Origin: Anolis sagrei
Lineage: Eukaryota; Chordata; Lepidosauria; Squamata; Anolidae
DNA length: 64,000 nucleotides
NCBI RefSeq assembly: GCF_037176765.1
Contig: NC_090026.1
Coordinates: 132,058,752-132,122,751 of the forward strand
Direction: 5' to 3'
The number at the start of each line of letters is the position of its first letter. The stretch's first letter is position 1. Under the pieces are notes generated by a model. It did no database searches and had not been told where the DNA came from. It saw only the letters and a program-made list of their open reading frames with translations. Positions 53,709-63,761 of this stretch are shown here, one piece after another. A program made the position numbers and the translations under genes.

Positions 53709-53716
53709 TATAAAAG
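53709..53716 (+). promoter_or_regulatory. TATA box, gene F
   Basis: TATAAAAG 50 bp before the ATG, implying a start site near 53740 and a very short 5' UTR. Confidence 0.75.
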
Positions 53717-53765
53717 GAGTCGTTGCACTAACTAGAGCTCCAGACATCGCAAGACAGAGCTCAGG

Positions 53766-53945
53766 ATGATGAGATACTGGGTGTCCCTCCTGCTCCTTGG
53801 GTCGGTCTCAGCCAACGTCTTCCTCCGGGACACCCGTCCTCTGAGCTACAGCAAGGCCCAAGTTGCCGTGGTCAAGCAGTACAACATCGAGGCCACCCCC
53901 CAGAACCTTTACCGCCTGGTGAGCGCAGACCCCATGCCCAAATGG
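53766..53945 (+). CDS. Gene F exon 1
   Basis: ATG at 53766 (a second ATG follows at once); 60 codons; ends MPKW at donor GTGAGT. Confidence 0.88.
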
Positions 53946-55253
53946 GTGAGTTTTCCCATGCCGGGATTGATGGGGTTCTTCAAACATTTCTAAACCTGTT
54001 GCACATGAGGATCTCAGGGTGGCCGATTGCCCCATCCGCACCGACTGTATTATCCGATTTCAAGGCAGCAGGAAACTGTGGTGGCCACAAAACACATGAT
54101 GCCAATGTGTGCTGCAGCGACTTTCTATTGGATGTAGTGTTACATCAAATAGGAGAGATAATATCAAGAGAGATCCTTTCCGGAGATAGAAAAGTACAGC
54201 TTTATTTCCAGCTGGGAACCTGGAGTGGAGCTGTGTCCAAAAGCAACCAAAGTGCCCAATAAATGTGTTGACTGCCTTTTATACACTTCAAATGCAGGCA
54301 AACAAAGAAATATACTTCTACATACATAGACATCATTCACTGCATCACTTTAGCATCATAGGAATATCAAATTCTATCTTCTAACATACAAAAGGCATGT
54401 CTCTTTATTTCTCTCTAAAGAGCAGCATACACTTGCAGCTTACATTCATCAATCAAGGGGCCTACTTTGACTTGTCAGGAGGGAGGGGGATTGGCTCCTT
54501 ACTTTTTACTTACCTCTGTTGCAATAACCCCATAGTTCCAGCCATGAAAGCCTTTGACAATATATTGTTGTTGTTGTTGTTATTATTATTATTATTTGAA
54601 ACACAAAAAGATGAGTCCACAGCAGACACTTTGCTGGCTGTTGTAGTGGATTCCACGTCGGACCCTTTAAAGTGTCTAAGGACTGTGTGATGTATCGGCA
54701 AATGATGCGTGCAGATCCCAGTAAGGTGGCCTTTTGCAGCTGGCAGATGGTAATCTTGTCAGCGCCGATTGTGTTTAAGCGCAGGCCAAGGTCTTTAGGC
54801 ACTGCACCTAGTGTGCCGATCACCACTGGGACCACCTTGACTGGCTTGTGCCAGAGTCTTTGCAGTTTGATCTTTAAATCCTCAAATCGGGTCAGCTTTT
54901 CCAGTTGTTTCTCTGCAATCCTGCTGTCACTTGGGATTGCGACATCGACGATCCATACTTTATTTTTTAACCCGATCGTGAGGTCAGGAGTGTTGTGTTC
55001 CAAAACTCTGTCTGTCTGAATCCAGAAGTCCCAGAGGAGTTTGGCGTGTTCATTCTCTGTAACTCTTTCCAGCTTGTAATTCCACCAGTTCTTTGTCTCA
55101 GGCAGATGGTCTTTGTGGCACAAGTTCCAATGAATCATCTGAGCAAGGGTGTTGTGCCTCTGCTTGGAGTCTGTCTGCGCGATCTTCTTGCAGCAGCTGA
55201 GGATGTCGTCTGTTGTTTCATCTGCTTCCTTGAAGAGTCTACATTTAAAATCT

Positions 55254-55297
<44 letters not shown>

Positions 55298-55624
55298 GGG
55301 AGCCCCCGGTGGCGCAGTGGGTTAAAGCACTGAGCTGCTGAGCTTGTTGATCGAAAGGTCGCAAGTTCAATTCCGGGGAGCGGCGTGAGCTTCCGCTGTC
55401 AGCCCTAGCTTCTGCCAACCTGGCAGTTTGAAATCATGCAAATGTGAGTAGATTAATAGGTACCGCTCCGGCGGGAAGGTAACGGTGCTCCATGCAGTCA
55501 TGCCGGCCACATGACCTTGGAGGTGTCTATGGACAACACTGGTTCTTCGGCTTAGAAATGGAGATGAGCACCACACCCCAGAGTCAGACATGACTGGACT
55601 TAATGTCAGGGGACTACCTTTACC

Positions 55625-55672
<48 letters not shown>

Positions 55673-58600
55673 CTGACCCAGCTAAAAGCAAAGTGAAATT
55701 TTGGAATATTTAGATTTTCCAGATATTTAGCACCTCCCAGAGAGTTGAAGGCTAGGCCTAAACTCAACAGGGAGTATGTGGAGCGTGCCAGCATCATTGA
55801 GGTCTGTTTGTCTAAATCCCTATTTCGATCTGCTATGATGTTCATTGTCTTTTCATGCCCAAACCCCCTCAATATGTTCTCTGAAAACCTCACCCGAAAT
55901 TCTAAATTCTATGATTCTATGATGCCTGTCTCCACAGAATCCCACCTCTTCAGACTTCCAGTCCTTTCCACTCAAGATCAAGGAGACAGTGTGTCACGGA
56001 GACCCTGAGAAGATCAAGGTGGACAAGTGTGCCTTCAAGCCCAACGGGGTAAGAAGCGGCACCAGCAGGAACAGCTCCCGCTCCCTCCCTCCCCGTGCCC
56101 CTCCACTGCCTTCGCCGGACCCCAGAGAGACCCCCGCCACCCTCCCTCTTTTCCACCCACTCCTTTTCCTCTTCCCACTTCTTTTCCCGAGCATCATGGC
56201 ATCAAAGGGTCCCTCTATGTCTCTGGCCACCTCCGGCCGCTTCCTGCTGTTCTCGGCCTTGACCTTGGCCCTCCTCCTCAGTGGGACCGGCTCTGCCCAG
56301 GATTTGGGCTTTGAAGACGGAGCCGTGAAGGTGTCTCCTGTAGGAAGAGATCACAGGGCCACACAGAGTCTCATGGACTTCAACTTGGCCGATGCCCTGG
56401 ATGAGCGCAATGACCGGAAGGAAGTCTCCCTGCCGAAGGTGAACCCGGGCGGTGGAGGCTCCAAAGGCGGAGGAGAAGAATGGACTCACATGTCGGACGC
56501 GGACCTGGCTGCCATACTGCAGGACGGCGTTCACCAACAGGACAGGAAGAAGGCATTGTCCGGCTGGCAGCCGCTCCCATAACATCCTAGAACAACAAAA
56601 ATTGGGGAAAAAAAAACCTGTTCCTGGCTTGAATGTGTTATTTCTTGTTTAATTGCGCGGCCCTTCCTTTGAAAGTAGTTGTTAGTAGGCCTGGGTAACA
56701 ACGGAAAAATTTGTTTCTAAAATCGATTTGTATTTGGGTTTTTTTTTGTTTCGATATTTAAAATAATTACAAATTTTTCCTTTTAAAAAGTTCGATATTT
56801 ACGAAATTTCGTAAATGTGAAAAAAATTACAAAACATTAACGAATCGATTTCCGCAACAATAACGAATCGATTCATTAATGGCGGACGCGACCGCGAAAT
56901 ACGCTAAAAAACCTCCAAAAACTTCTGAAGCTTCCCTCTCCCTCTGTTGTTGACTGTTGGTGTGATATTATAATTTTTTTTCACTAATTAAACAAAAAAC
57001 TTGCCCCAGACATGCAGAAATAATAACGAAACGACCTCAGAACAATAACGAAACGAATACAATAACGAAATACGAAGCATTTACAAAACGTGTTTAAAAA
57101 TTCGTTTTTTTAAAAAATTGCTCCAGAATGGTTCGTTATCGTTTTGTAACTGAAAAAATTAACGAATTATTAACGAATTACGAATTAACAAAACGAAACC
57201 GCCCAGCCCTAGTTGTTAGACTCCGCAAACTTCATTTTTGTGGCTTCCACAAAGGGGAAATCGTCTGTTTCATTTCAACACGGAGTGAGACTGAGCTCTA
57301 CTCTGCCAAACACTTCCCTGCTTCAGTGTGATGAAGTAACAAGTTGAATTTCTTGAGTTTCGATTACGAGACATTCATTCAAAAGCTAGAGCAAAATGTG
57401 CTGCAGGATGTCCATCCCACGAAAACAAAGTTTTTGCAGGTTCATAAATGTTTTTATGATAGAACTAATTACGAAATGACATTTATAACCCAGGAACAAA
57501 AGACATGTGACTGTGGCGGGATTGGGATGCCGTGCATGGATCTAGTTCTGTGCTCCTGTGCAACTCTGCTTGCAGTTCCCTTCCTCAACGTTTGAAGGGA
57601 TTGGGTTGTTGTAGTTAGGGTTCAAAAATATTAAGGCCTACAACGACTAACTTATTAAAAGTTGCTGAACTTCTGAACTGTGACAAATGATTAACTGTTG
57701 ACATTGCAGAATTGATGAGCTTTTGGGGAAAACAACGTGTTTACATCTATGTATTGTTGAAGGCTTGAATCACTGGGTTGTTGTATGTTTTTTGGGCTGT
57801 ATGGTCATGTTCTAGAAGCATTCTCTCCTGACGTTTCGCTGCATCTATGGCAGGCATCCTCAAAGGTTGTGAGGTCTGTTGGAAATTAGGAAAATTGGGT
57901 TTATATATCTGTGTAAAGTCCAGGGTGGGAGAAAGAACTCTTGCCTGTTGGAGCCAAGTGTGAATGTTCCAGTTGGCCACCTTGATTAGCATTTGATGGC
58001 CTGACAGTTTTTACTGCCTGGGGAAATCCTTTGTTGAGAGGTGATTAGCTGTTCCTGGAATCATAGAATCAAAGAGTTGGAAGAGACCTCATGGGCCATC
58101 CAGTCCAACCCCATTCTGCCAAGAAGCAGGAATATTGCATTCAAATCACCCCTGACAGATGGCTATCCAGCTTCTGCTTAAAAGCTTCCAAAGAAGGAGC
58201 CTCCACCACACTCCGGGGCAGAGAGTTCCACTGCTGAATGGCTCTCACAGTCAGGAAGTTCTTCCTCATGTTCAGGTGGAATCTCCTCTCTTGTAGTTTG
58301 AAGCCATTGCTCCCTTGCGCCCTAGTCTCCAGGGAAGCAGAAAACGAGTTTGCTCCCTCCTGCCTGTGGCTTCCTCTCACATATTTATCCATGGCCCTCA
58401 TATCTCCTCTCAGCCTTCTCTTCTTCAGGCTAAACATGCCCAGCTCCTTAAGCCACTCCTCATAGGGCTTGTTCTCCAGACCCTTGATCATTTTAGTCGC
58501 ATTCCTCTGGACACATTCCAGATTGTCAATATCTCTTTTCAATTGTGGTTGTTTCTTCTTTGGAGTTCCTCTGTGTTTGAGTTTTGTTCTTTATTTACTG

Positions 58601-60899
58601 TTATAATTTTAGACAATTTTAATATGTGTAGCCAGATTGTGTTCATTTTCATGGTTTCTTCCTTTCTGTTGAAATTGACCACCTGCTTCTTGTGGATGTC
58701 AATGGCTTCTGTGTGTAGCCTGACATGGGGGTTGTTAGAGTGGTCCAGCATTTCTGTGCCCTCAAATAATATGGTACGAACAAATGCTCCATTCAGCAAA
58801 GGACGAGAGGGATCCTCTCACCTCTGCAGGAGTCTATCGTATGCCATGCAGCGGTGGACAAGTCTCCATAGGGACCACCAAAAACAGCAGCATTGCCCAA
58901 ACACAAATCAAGGAACAGGCAAAGCACTGCGGACTCATTCAACCAGAGACGTCAGCCATAGCAGAGCACCTGAGGAACCAACCTGGACTTTCCACAGATA
59001 TATAAACCCAATTTTCCTAGTTTCCAACAGATCTCACGACGGGTTGTTGTAGGTTTTTTCGGGCTATATGGCCATGTTCTAGAGGCATTCTCTCCTGACG
59101 TTTCGCCTGCACCTATGGCAGGCGAAACGTCAGGAGAGAATGCCTCTAGAACATGGCCATATAGCCCGAAAAAACCTACAACAACCCAGTGATTCCAGCC
59201 ATGAAAGCCTTCAACAATACGCAGACCTCACAACCTCTGAGGATGCCTGCCATAGATGTGGATGAAACGTCAGGAGAGAATGCTTCAGGAACATGACCAT
59301 ACAGCCTGAAAAACCTACAACAAAACCCAGCGATTCCGGCCATGAAAGCCTTCGACAATACATTGGAAGGGATTGCCTGATCATGATCAAGGACCTTATC
59401 ACATTGGGATACAATCCGTTTCTATCGGAACGCATCCCATACTTTTAAAGGACTGGATGCAAACTATATTCAGACAGGATATACTGACCCCATCACACCC
59501 GATTATTACAACTTGAAAACATAGGCCATCCCCAAGTTACAATCAACTTACAAATAACTCAAAGTTAGGAATGGGGCTGAGACAATGGGAAGTGAGAGGA
59601 ATCTGCCCCTCGGAAGGAAGGGAAATTCACTCCTGGAAGAGTTATTATCAGGAGGAAAAACGGTCTTATAATTGACCCCCACCCATTTAAGCTTAAATGC
59701 AGGAACCCACAGCTGCTGTTTTTGTTTAGTAGCTGTGCTGGTACGGCTGTACCAGGAGCTCCAACTTTATTTGGGTCGGCAGATAGATGGTTTCCTTTGG
59801 TTGCAGTCATAGGGCAAGTCACCTGTCCATCATCATTAAGTTTTGGTCCCGCCCCTTGCTCAGGGCAATTGGGAAGGGAAGGGAGCCATTTTTTAGTTAG
59901 TCTCAGCAAGGAAAGCTAATGTACAGGATGTGTGCAAGCTTCCCCTGTACAAAAGCTTCAACCTTTAAGACTTTCTGGGGGAAAACAGTCTTAAGAGCCT
60001 CCAAAGATTCTAAAGATTTCCAGGGAAACAGCCCTAAAGCTTTGAAGAATTTCAGAGGGAACAGTTTGGAAGACCAAAGAACTCCAGTTGGAGAATATCT
60101 AAACGTTTACTGGTAGGTCCACTCGGTGCTTTGAGACGCAGTTCGACCCGGTAGCAGAGCCCACATCAGTAAGGGTTAGATTACAGTCATCCTGGGAGAA
60201 GTTAAAAAGGGGATTTTCCATTTAAAGTAAAGAAGAAGTTATTGAAGACAGTTGCCTGTCCTTCGTGGGCAAGATTAAGAAGTCACCAGTTGCATAAAGC
60301 TTGGAAGCATTTGTTTAGCTTTATTGAAGACAAGAGAAGTTTCTGTTTGATTGTTCATTAATAAAGGACTTTGTTATACACTACTTCACAAGCCATCTAA
60401 AGGTCATTTGTGGTGGAAAACCTCTGAGAACTTCTCCTTGGGCCCCCTGGCTTCCCACTGGGCAAAGGTTGCACGTCCTATGTATTGTCGAAGGCTTTCA
60501 TGGCCGGAATCATTGGGTTGTTGTAGGTTTTTCTGGGCTATATGGCCATGTTCTGGAGGCAATTGCCTCCAGAACATGGCCATATAACCCGGAAAAACCT
60601 ACAACAATCCAGTTGCACGTCCTGTTCTAAAGACAATTATTTACAGGCTCAGCGCGCAACAGAACAGTAGCCATAAGCCCATGACACTGGCCTTCTGCAT
60701 TTGTCTATCAAGGGCACCAAGCGTTCATGCAAGGAGAGGTCAAGTTTGGCCTAAGAGCTTGCAATGTGACTGTTCTGACATTCATGGTTTCTTGTCTCTC
60801 CTCGGACAGATAACCCAGGCCTGCACTGCGGGGTATCAATATAAGGGTGGGAAACCCCCGAAAGCCCAGACGTTCATTCTGTGCAAAAAGGTAAAATAA
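53766..60899 (+). CDS. Gene F: cathelin-only cathelicidin-family secreted protein (3 exons)
   Basis: Exons 53766-53945, 55938-56048 and 60810-60899 join in phase 0 to 126 residues. Signal peptide MMRYWVSLLLLGSVSA; cathelin domain RPLSYSKAQVAVVKQYN, NLYRLVSADPMPKW, FPLKIKETVC, DKCAFKPNG and QAC...ILC. The order and spacing match the cathelin part of snake cathelicidin precursors (LTYEEAV, LYRLLEAVPPPEW, FTIKETVC, GCTG...LTCK). It ends CKKVK, so no spacer or mature peptide is encoded. A weak GT (aaggtaaaa) just before the stop could in principle be a donor, but no fourth exon was seen. TATA box and AATAAA are well placed. Intron 1 holds an LTR-like piece, R4 and a Sauria SINE; intron 2 holds a CD99-like frame. 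Confidence 0.85.
54124..54530 (-). mobile_element. Possible solo LTR (fossil)
   Basis: The minus strand has a TATA box (gtgtataaaaggcag), then a poly(A) signal (ggaaataaagctgt), ending near acactaca. This is LTR-like spacing; the outer start and target duplication are unclear. Confidence 0.4.
54565..55255 (-). mobile_element. R4-type LINE, C-terminal restriction-like endonuclease region
   Basis: The minus strand encodes AKLLWDFWIQTDRVLEHNTP, DLTIGLKNKVWIVDVAIPSD (PD...D pattern) and KVVPVVIGTLGAVPKDLGLR, as in R4/Dong elements. (TTG)n/(TTA)n lies at the tail, next to a short Penelope end (54525-54564). Confidence 0.75.
55256..55297. repeat. (ATT)n microsatellite
   Basis: Trinucleotide run before the SINE; a second run follows it at 55624-55670. 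Confidence 0.92.
55298..55627 (+). mobile_element. Sauria SINE, full-length
   Basis: tRNA-derived head (gagcccccggtggcgcagtg, B box ggtcgcaagttcaattcc), body (gtcagccctagcttctgcca) and BovB-like 3' tail (cttaatgtcaggggactacc). Its body is the source sequence of the 94-bp minisatellite in gene A. Confidence 0.88.
55938..56048 (+). CDS. Gene F exon 2
   Basis: Acceptor tgtctccacag, NPTSSDFQSFPLKIKETVC, DKCAFKPNG, donor GTAAGAAG; 111 bp. The frame stays open through the donor into the CD99-like ORF. Confidence 0.87.
56049..56685 (+). other. Probable retrocopy segment bearing the CD99-like ORF
   Basis: Directly after gtaagaag the intron departs from its paralogs and becomes GC-rich, UTR-like sequence, then an intronless ORF, ending near an A9 run (56610-56618). 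No AATAAA and no clear target duplication were found, so retroposition is only inferred. Confidence 0.45.
56196..56582 (+). CDS. CD99-family-like intronless ORF, secreted, no membrane segment
   Basis: 128 codons from ATG 56196. Residues 1 to about 34 hold a long hydrophobic signal (FLLFSALTLALLLSGTGSAQ). The rest is acidic and glycine-rich, with DFNLADALDERNDRK, GGGGSKGGGEEW and SDADLAAILQDG. In human CD99L2 and CD99 the pieces DFDLADALDDRNDRDD, GGGGFSDKDL and FSDADLADG occur in the same order, so I infer family membership. Those proteins continue into a transmembrane helix and short tail; this frame stops before it (SGWQPLP), so the product would be secreted or the copy is truncated. It lies in gene F intron 2 in the same frame as exon 2. 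It could be a retrocopy pseudogene that happens to remain open. Confidence 0.5.
   Translation: MASKGPSMSLATSGRFLLFSALTLALLLSGTGSAQDLGFEDGAVKVSPVGRDHRATQSLMDFNLADALDERNDRKEVSLPKVNPGGGGSKGGGEEWTHMSDADLAAILQDGVHQQDRKKALSGWQPLP
56686..57211. mobile_element. hAT MITE, 526 bp
   Basis: TAGGCCTGGG...GCCCAGCCCTA with a perfect 8-bp duplication GTTGTTAG (56678-56685, 57212-57219). Same family as 50518-51055. Confidence 0.92.
57220..57747. other. Gene F intron 2, nothing recognised
   Basis: Two short frames (57344-57595 and one overlapping the MITE) show no family resemblance or conserved copy in the window. Confidence 0.4.
58061..58545 (-). mobile_element. CR1 LINE 3' end nested in Penelope
   Basis: Minus frame 58542-58141 encodes [20 protein letters not shown] through LSGVI. 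Confidence 0.92.
59041..59221. mobile_element. Penelope hairpin nested in Penelope
   Basis: Two opposed ends of about 73 bp, almost perfectly complementary, flanked by CAGATCTCACGAC / CAGACCTCACAAC (13 bp, two differences). Confidence 0.85.
59361..60468. other. Gene F intron 2, LTR-like in places but unproven
   Basis: attaataaaggactttgtta near 60357 looks like a poly(A) region of an LTR, and the sequence resumes after the hairpin at 60624. No paired ends or target duplication were established. Confidence 0.3.
60480..60612. mobile_element. Penelope-like hairpin insertion
   Basis: Arms meet at tctggaggcaattgcctcca; 11-bp duplication TTGCACGTCCT (60469-60479, 60613-60623). Confidence 0.88.
60810..60899 (+). 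CDS. Gene F exon 3 (terminal)
   Basis: Acceptor tctcctcggacag, ITQACTAGYQYKGGKPPKAQ, TFILCKKVK, TAA. The upstream frame is open but belongs to the intron. Confidence 0.85.
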   Translation: MTQACTAGYQYKGGKPPKAQTFILCKKVK

Positions 60900-61045
60900 C
60901 TAGGCAAGTTCTCCATCTCACAGACATAGACGACGCTTCTGGTTGGGAAATATTCTGTTCCTGTCGACTGACTCCATAGCGTTCCAAAGAATCCATGAAG
61001 GAATACATTGATACACATACGGAATTCTCTAAATCAAAGCAAGTG

Positions 61046-61051
61046 AATAAA
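61046..61051 (+). terminator. Poly(A) signal, gene F
   Basis: AATAAA about 150 bp past the stop codon. Confidence 0.65.
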
Positions 61052-61255
61052 GTAATATCATGCAATTGTTGTTGTGTGCCTTCATGTTGTTTCTGAGTTA
61101 TAGTGACCTCTGAGGGGGAAAAAAATATTCTGGGATAGATCAAACGTATAGGATCCTTCAAAAAATTACAGGGAGATTGGAAGGGGAGACGGTGGTTATG
61201 ATATAAATAAAGGGCTGGGCTATAGCACAGCTGGTAAATCACCACCAGAAGCAAT

Positions 61256-61790
61256 AGAATCATAGAATCATAAATTCAAAGAGTTGGAAGAGACCTCCTG
61301 GGCCATCCAGTCCAACCCCATTCTGCCAAGAAGCAGGAATATTGCATTCAAAGCACCCCTGACAGATGGCCATCCAGTCTCTGTTTAAAAGCTTCCAAAG
61401 AAGGAGCCTCCACCACACTCTGGGGCAGAGAGTTCCACTGCTGAACGGCTCTCACAGTCAGGAAGTTCTTCCTCATGTTCAGATGGAATCTCCTCTCTTG
61501 TAGTTTGAAGCCATTGTTCCATTGCGTCCTAGTCTCCAAGGAAGCAGAAAACAAGCTTGCTCCCTCCTCCTCCCTGTGGCTTCCTCTCACATATTTATAC
61601 ATGGCTATCATATCTCCTCTCAGCTTTCTCTTCTTCAGGCTAAACATGCCCAGCTCCTTAAGCCGCTCCTCATAGGGCTTGTTCTCCAGACCCTTGATCA
61701 TTTTAGTTGCCCTCCTCTGGACACATTCCAGCTTGTCAATATCTCTCTTGAATTGCGGTGCCCAGAATTGGACACAATATTCCTAGGATG
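61256..61790 (-). mobile_element. CR1 LINE 3' end
   Basis: Minus frame 61701-61348 encodes [20 protein letters not shown] through [11 protein letters not shown]. Confidence 0.93.
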
Positions 61791-61794
61791 TACC

Positions 61795-62040
61795 AACCGA
61801 AAGGTTGCCAGTTTAAAGTCCGGGTCGGGGTGAGTACCCGACTGTCAGCCGAGCTCACTGTTTACCTAAGCAGTTTGAAAATAGCTTAGAGCTGTAAGTA
61901 GAGAAATTAGGTATTGCTAAAACGTAGGGGAGGTATTTTACAACATGTAAAAGAAAAAGGGCTATGATTGTACAATGGTTAGTACTTTGCACATAAAAGA
62001 AAAAGACCAGAAAATGCCAGTGACCAAAAGGGAGGAAGTC
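61795..62040 (+). repeat. Candidate tRNA-derived SINE remnant
   Basis: aaccgaaaggttgccagttt followed by a pseudo-B-box and gtgagtacccgactgtcagc resembles a degraded Sauria-type SINE. Confidence 0.4.
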
Positions 62041-62044
62041 TGGA

Positions 62045-62188
62045 TGGCTCTCATCCACAATCGTGTCTGGTGGGGATGAGAGACAGGGCCTTTTCTGTGG
62101 TGGCCCCCAGGCTATGCAACTCTCTCCTGATTGAGATCAGATCTGCCCCCTCCCTCCTGACCTTCAGGAAGCTAGTGAAATCCTGGCG
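62045..62188 (+). mobile_element. L2 LINE C-terminal fragment
   Basis: gtctggtggggatgagagac and ctgaccttcaggaagctagt match the L2 region encoding AGTRERAFSVVAPRLWN. Confidence 0.75.
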
Positions 62189-62581
62189 ATGAAACGAGGC
62201 ATTCCCAGTGTTGTGACTCAGCTGGAATCAGAGAGTGTTTCTGATGAGGATGATGGGACTCAGGTTCACAGTCTGGTTCAAAATGTCCCTGTTATAGACA
62301 GTGAAGAAATGCAGATTCCCACAGTAAGGCAAGAGAGTGTTGATACTGAAAATAGCCAGGTGCAGTCTGACTCAGAGAAGGAAGAAAGTTCTCAGCCTGG
62401 TTCTCAGCCTGATAATGAGCAAGAAGGGAAACAGGCTAACGAAGAGACTGACCTTGACGATATGGGAAATTTAGATCGGGCTGACCGGTTGGAATTCCGA
62501 ATTCGAAGGAGTGAAAGAATAGCTAACAAGAGGGAGGCCAGAAGCCAGAGAACTGCCTTCATGTTTTGCAAAGGGAATTAA
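62189..62581 (+). CDS. Unrecognised acidic ORF, 130 residues
   Basis: Acidic Ser/Glu/Gln-rich sequence (ESESVSDEDDGTQ, SEKEESSQPGSQPDNEQEG) ending in a basic patch (FRIRRSERIANKREARSQR). It follows an L2 fragment, and its first codons may be L2-derived. I recognise no family; it may be part of a mobile element rather than a host gene. Confidence 0.3.
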   Translation: MKRGIPSVVTQLESESVSDEDDGTQVHSLVQNVPVIDSEEMQIPTVRQESVDTENSQVQSDSEKEESSQPGSQPDNEQEGKQANEETDLDDMGNLDRADRLEFRIRRSERIANKREARSQRTAFMFCKGN

Positions 62582-62790
62582 ACAGTGTGTTTGAGACCAG
62601 GTCTTTGTCAAAGCAACTTCGCGTTGGAGATCTAAGGAGCTTGCCTAAGCTAGGCTGGATTATCTTGAAATTTTGTTGTTCATGGTTGCAGGGCTTTGTC
62701 ATGTTCTCTTGGTTTTTGCTTTGCTGGTGCCTTTTTGGATTAAGCTTCAAGTGTAATGTTTTATTGATCCTTTTAAACATTAACCTTTGC

Positions 62791-63480
62791 ATTGTCGAAG
62801 GCTTTCATGGCCAGAATCACTGGGTTGTTGTAGGTTTTTTCGGGCTATATGGCCCTGATCTAGAGGCATTCTCTTCTGACGTTTCTCCTGCATCTATGGC
62901 AAGCATCCTCAGAGGTAGTGAGGTCTGTTGGAACTAGGAAAAAGGGTTTATACATCTGTGGAATGACCAGGGTGAGACGAAGGACTCTTGTCTGCTGGAG
63001 CTAGGTGTGAATGTTTCAACTGACCACCTTGATTAGCATATAATGACCTGACAGTGCCTGGAGCAAACTTTTGTTGAGAGGTGATTAGATGTCCTTGTTT
63101 GTTTCCTCTGTGCTGTTGTAATTTTAGAGTTTTTTTTAATACTGGTAGCTAGATTTTGTTCATTTTCATGATTTGTCCACATGCTTGTGGATTTCAATGG
63201 CTTCTCTGTGTAGTCTGACATGGTGGTTGTGAGAGTGGTCCAGCACTTCTGTGTTCTCAAATAAAATCCTGTGTCCAGGTTGGTTCACCTCTCAACAAAA
63301 GTTTGCTCCAGGCACTGTCAGGCCATTATATGCTAATCAAGAAAAGATGTATAAACCCTTTTTCCTAGTTCCAACAGACCTCACTACCTCTGAGGATGCT
63401 TGCCATAGATGCAGGCAAAACGTCAGGAGAGAATGCCTCTAGACCATGGCCATATAACCCGAAAAAACCTACAATAACCC
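62791..63480. mobile_element. Penelope-like element, long hairpin form
   Basis: Opposed arms (cagtgcctggagcaaacttt against aaagtttgctccaggcactg) and a 12-bp duplication ATTAACCTTTGC (62779-62790, 63481-63492). Confidence 0.9.
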
Positions 63481-63492
63481 ATTAACCTTTGC

Positions 63493-63761
63493 TTTTAATA
63501 ACCTTTTTACCTTTTATTTTTAATAAACCGTAAAGGTGAATCTACTCTGAGGTGCAACACCCAGAATGATGGTGGAGGCTGGCAGTTGACTAAAGTTATC
63601 GACCACATATGCGGACTGAGTTGGACTTGATTTTATCTTGACAAACTGGATTTTATGTATTTTAGTCTATATGTATTGTAATTTATTGTTGATATACGAT
63701 GTTTTAGAGTGTATCGTTAGCATTGAATCCTTGCTGTTAGCTGATCTGAGTCCCTCTATGG
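63493..63761. other. Intergenic, nothing recognised
   Basis: A/T-rich with aataaaccgt near 63521; possibly the end of the element that carries the 62189 ORF. Confidence 0.3.

Larger units (their letters stand above)
57748..59360. mobile_element. Penelope-like element, inverted form, with GIY-YIG region
   Basis: The left arm (57748-58060, continuing at 58546) is antisense and the right part (58780-59360) sense. The right part encodes GVYRMPCSGGQVSIGTTKNS and PETSAIAEHLRNQPG, the C-terminal GIY-YIG-type region of Penelope elements. A CR1 (58061-58545) and a small hairpin (59041-59221) are nested in it. Confidence 0.75.

Noticed and set aside
54506-55138. A 210-residue frame as a host gene
   Set aside because: The sequence is the C-terminal endonuclease region of an R4-type LINE.
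55298-55380. tRNA gene
   Set aside because: The tRNA-like sequence is the head of a Sauria SINE, followed by SINE body and tail; it is not an independent tRNA.
57128-57331. A 67-residue frame
   Set aside because: It straddles the end of a hAT MITE whose boundaries are fixed by a perfect target duplication.
59361-60720. A full LTR in gene F intron 2
   Set aside because: An AATAAA region is suggestive, but I could not find both ends or a target duplication.
60899-61255. A fourth cathelicidin exon with a mature peptide after gene F exon 3
   Set aside because: A weak GT lies before the stop, but no acceptor followed by a basic peptide frame was seen before the poly(A) signal or the next CR1.
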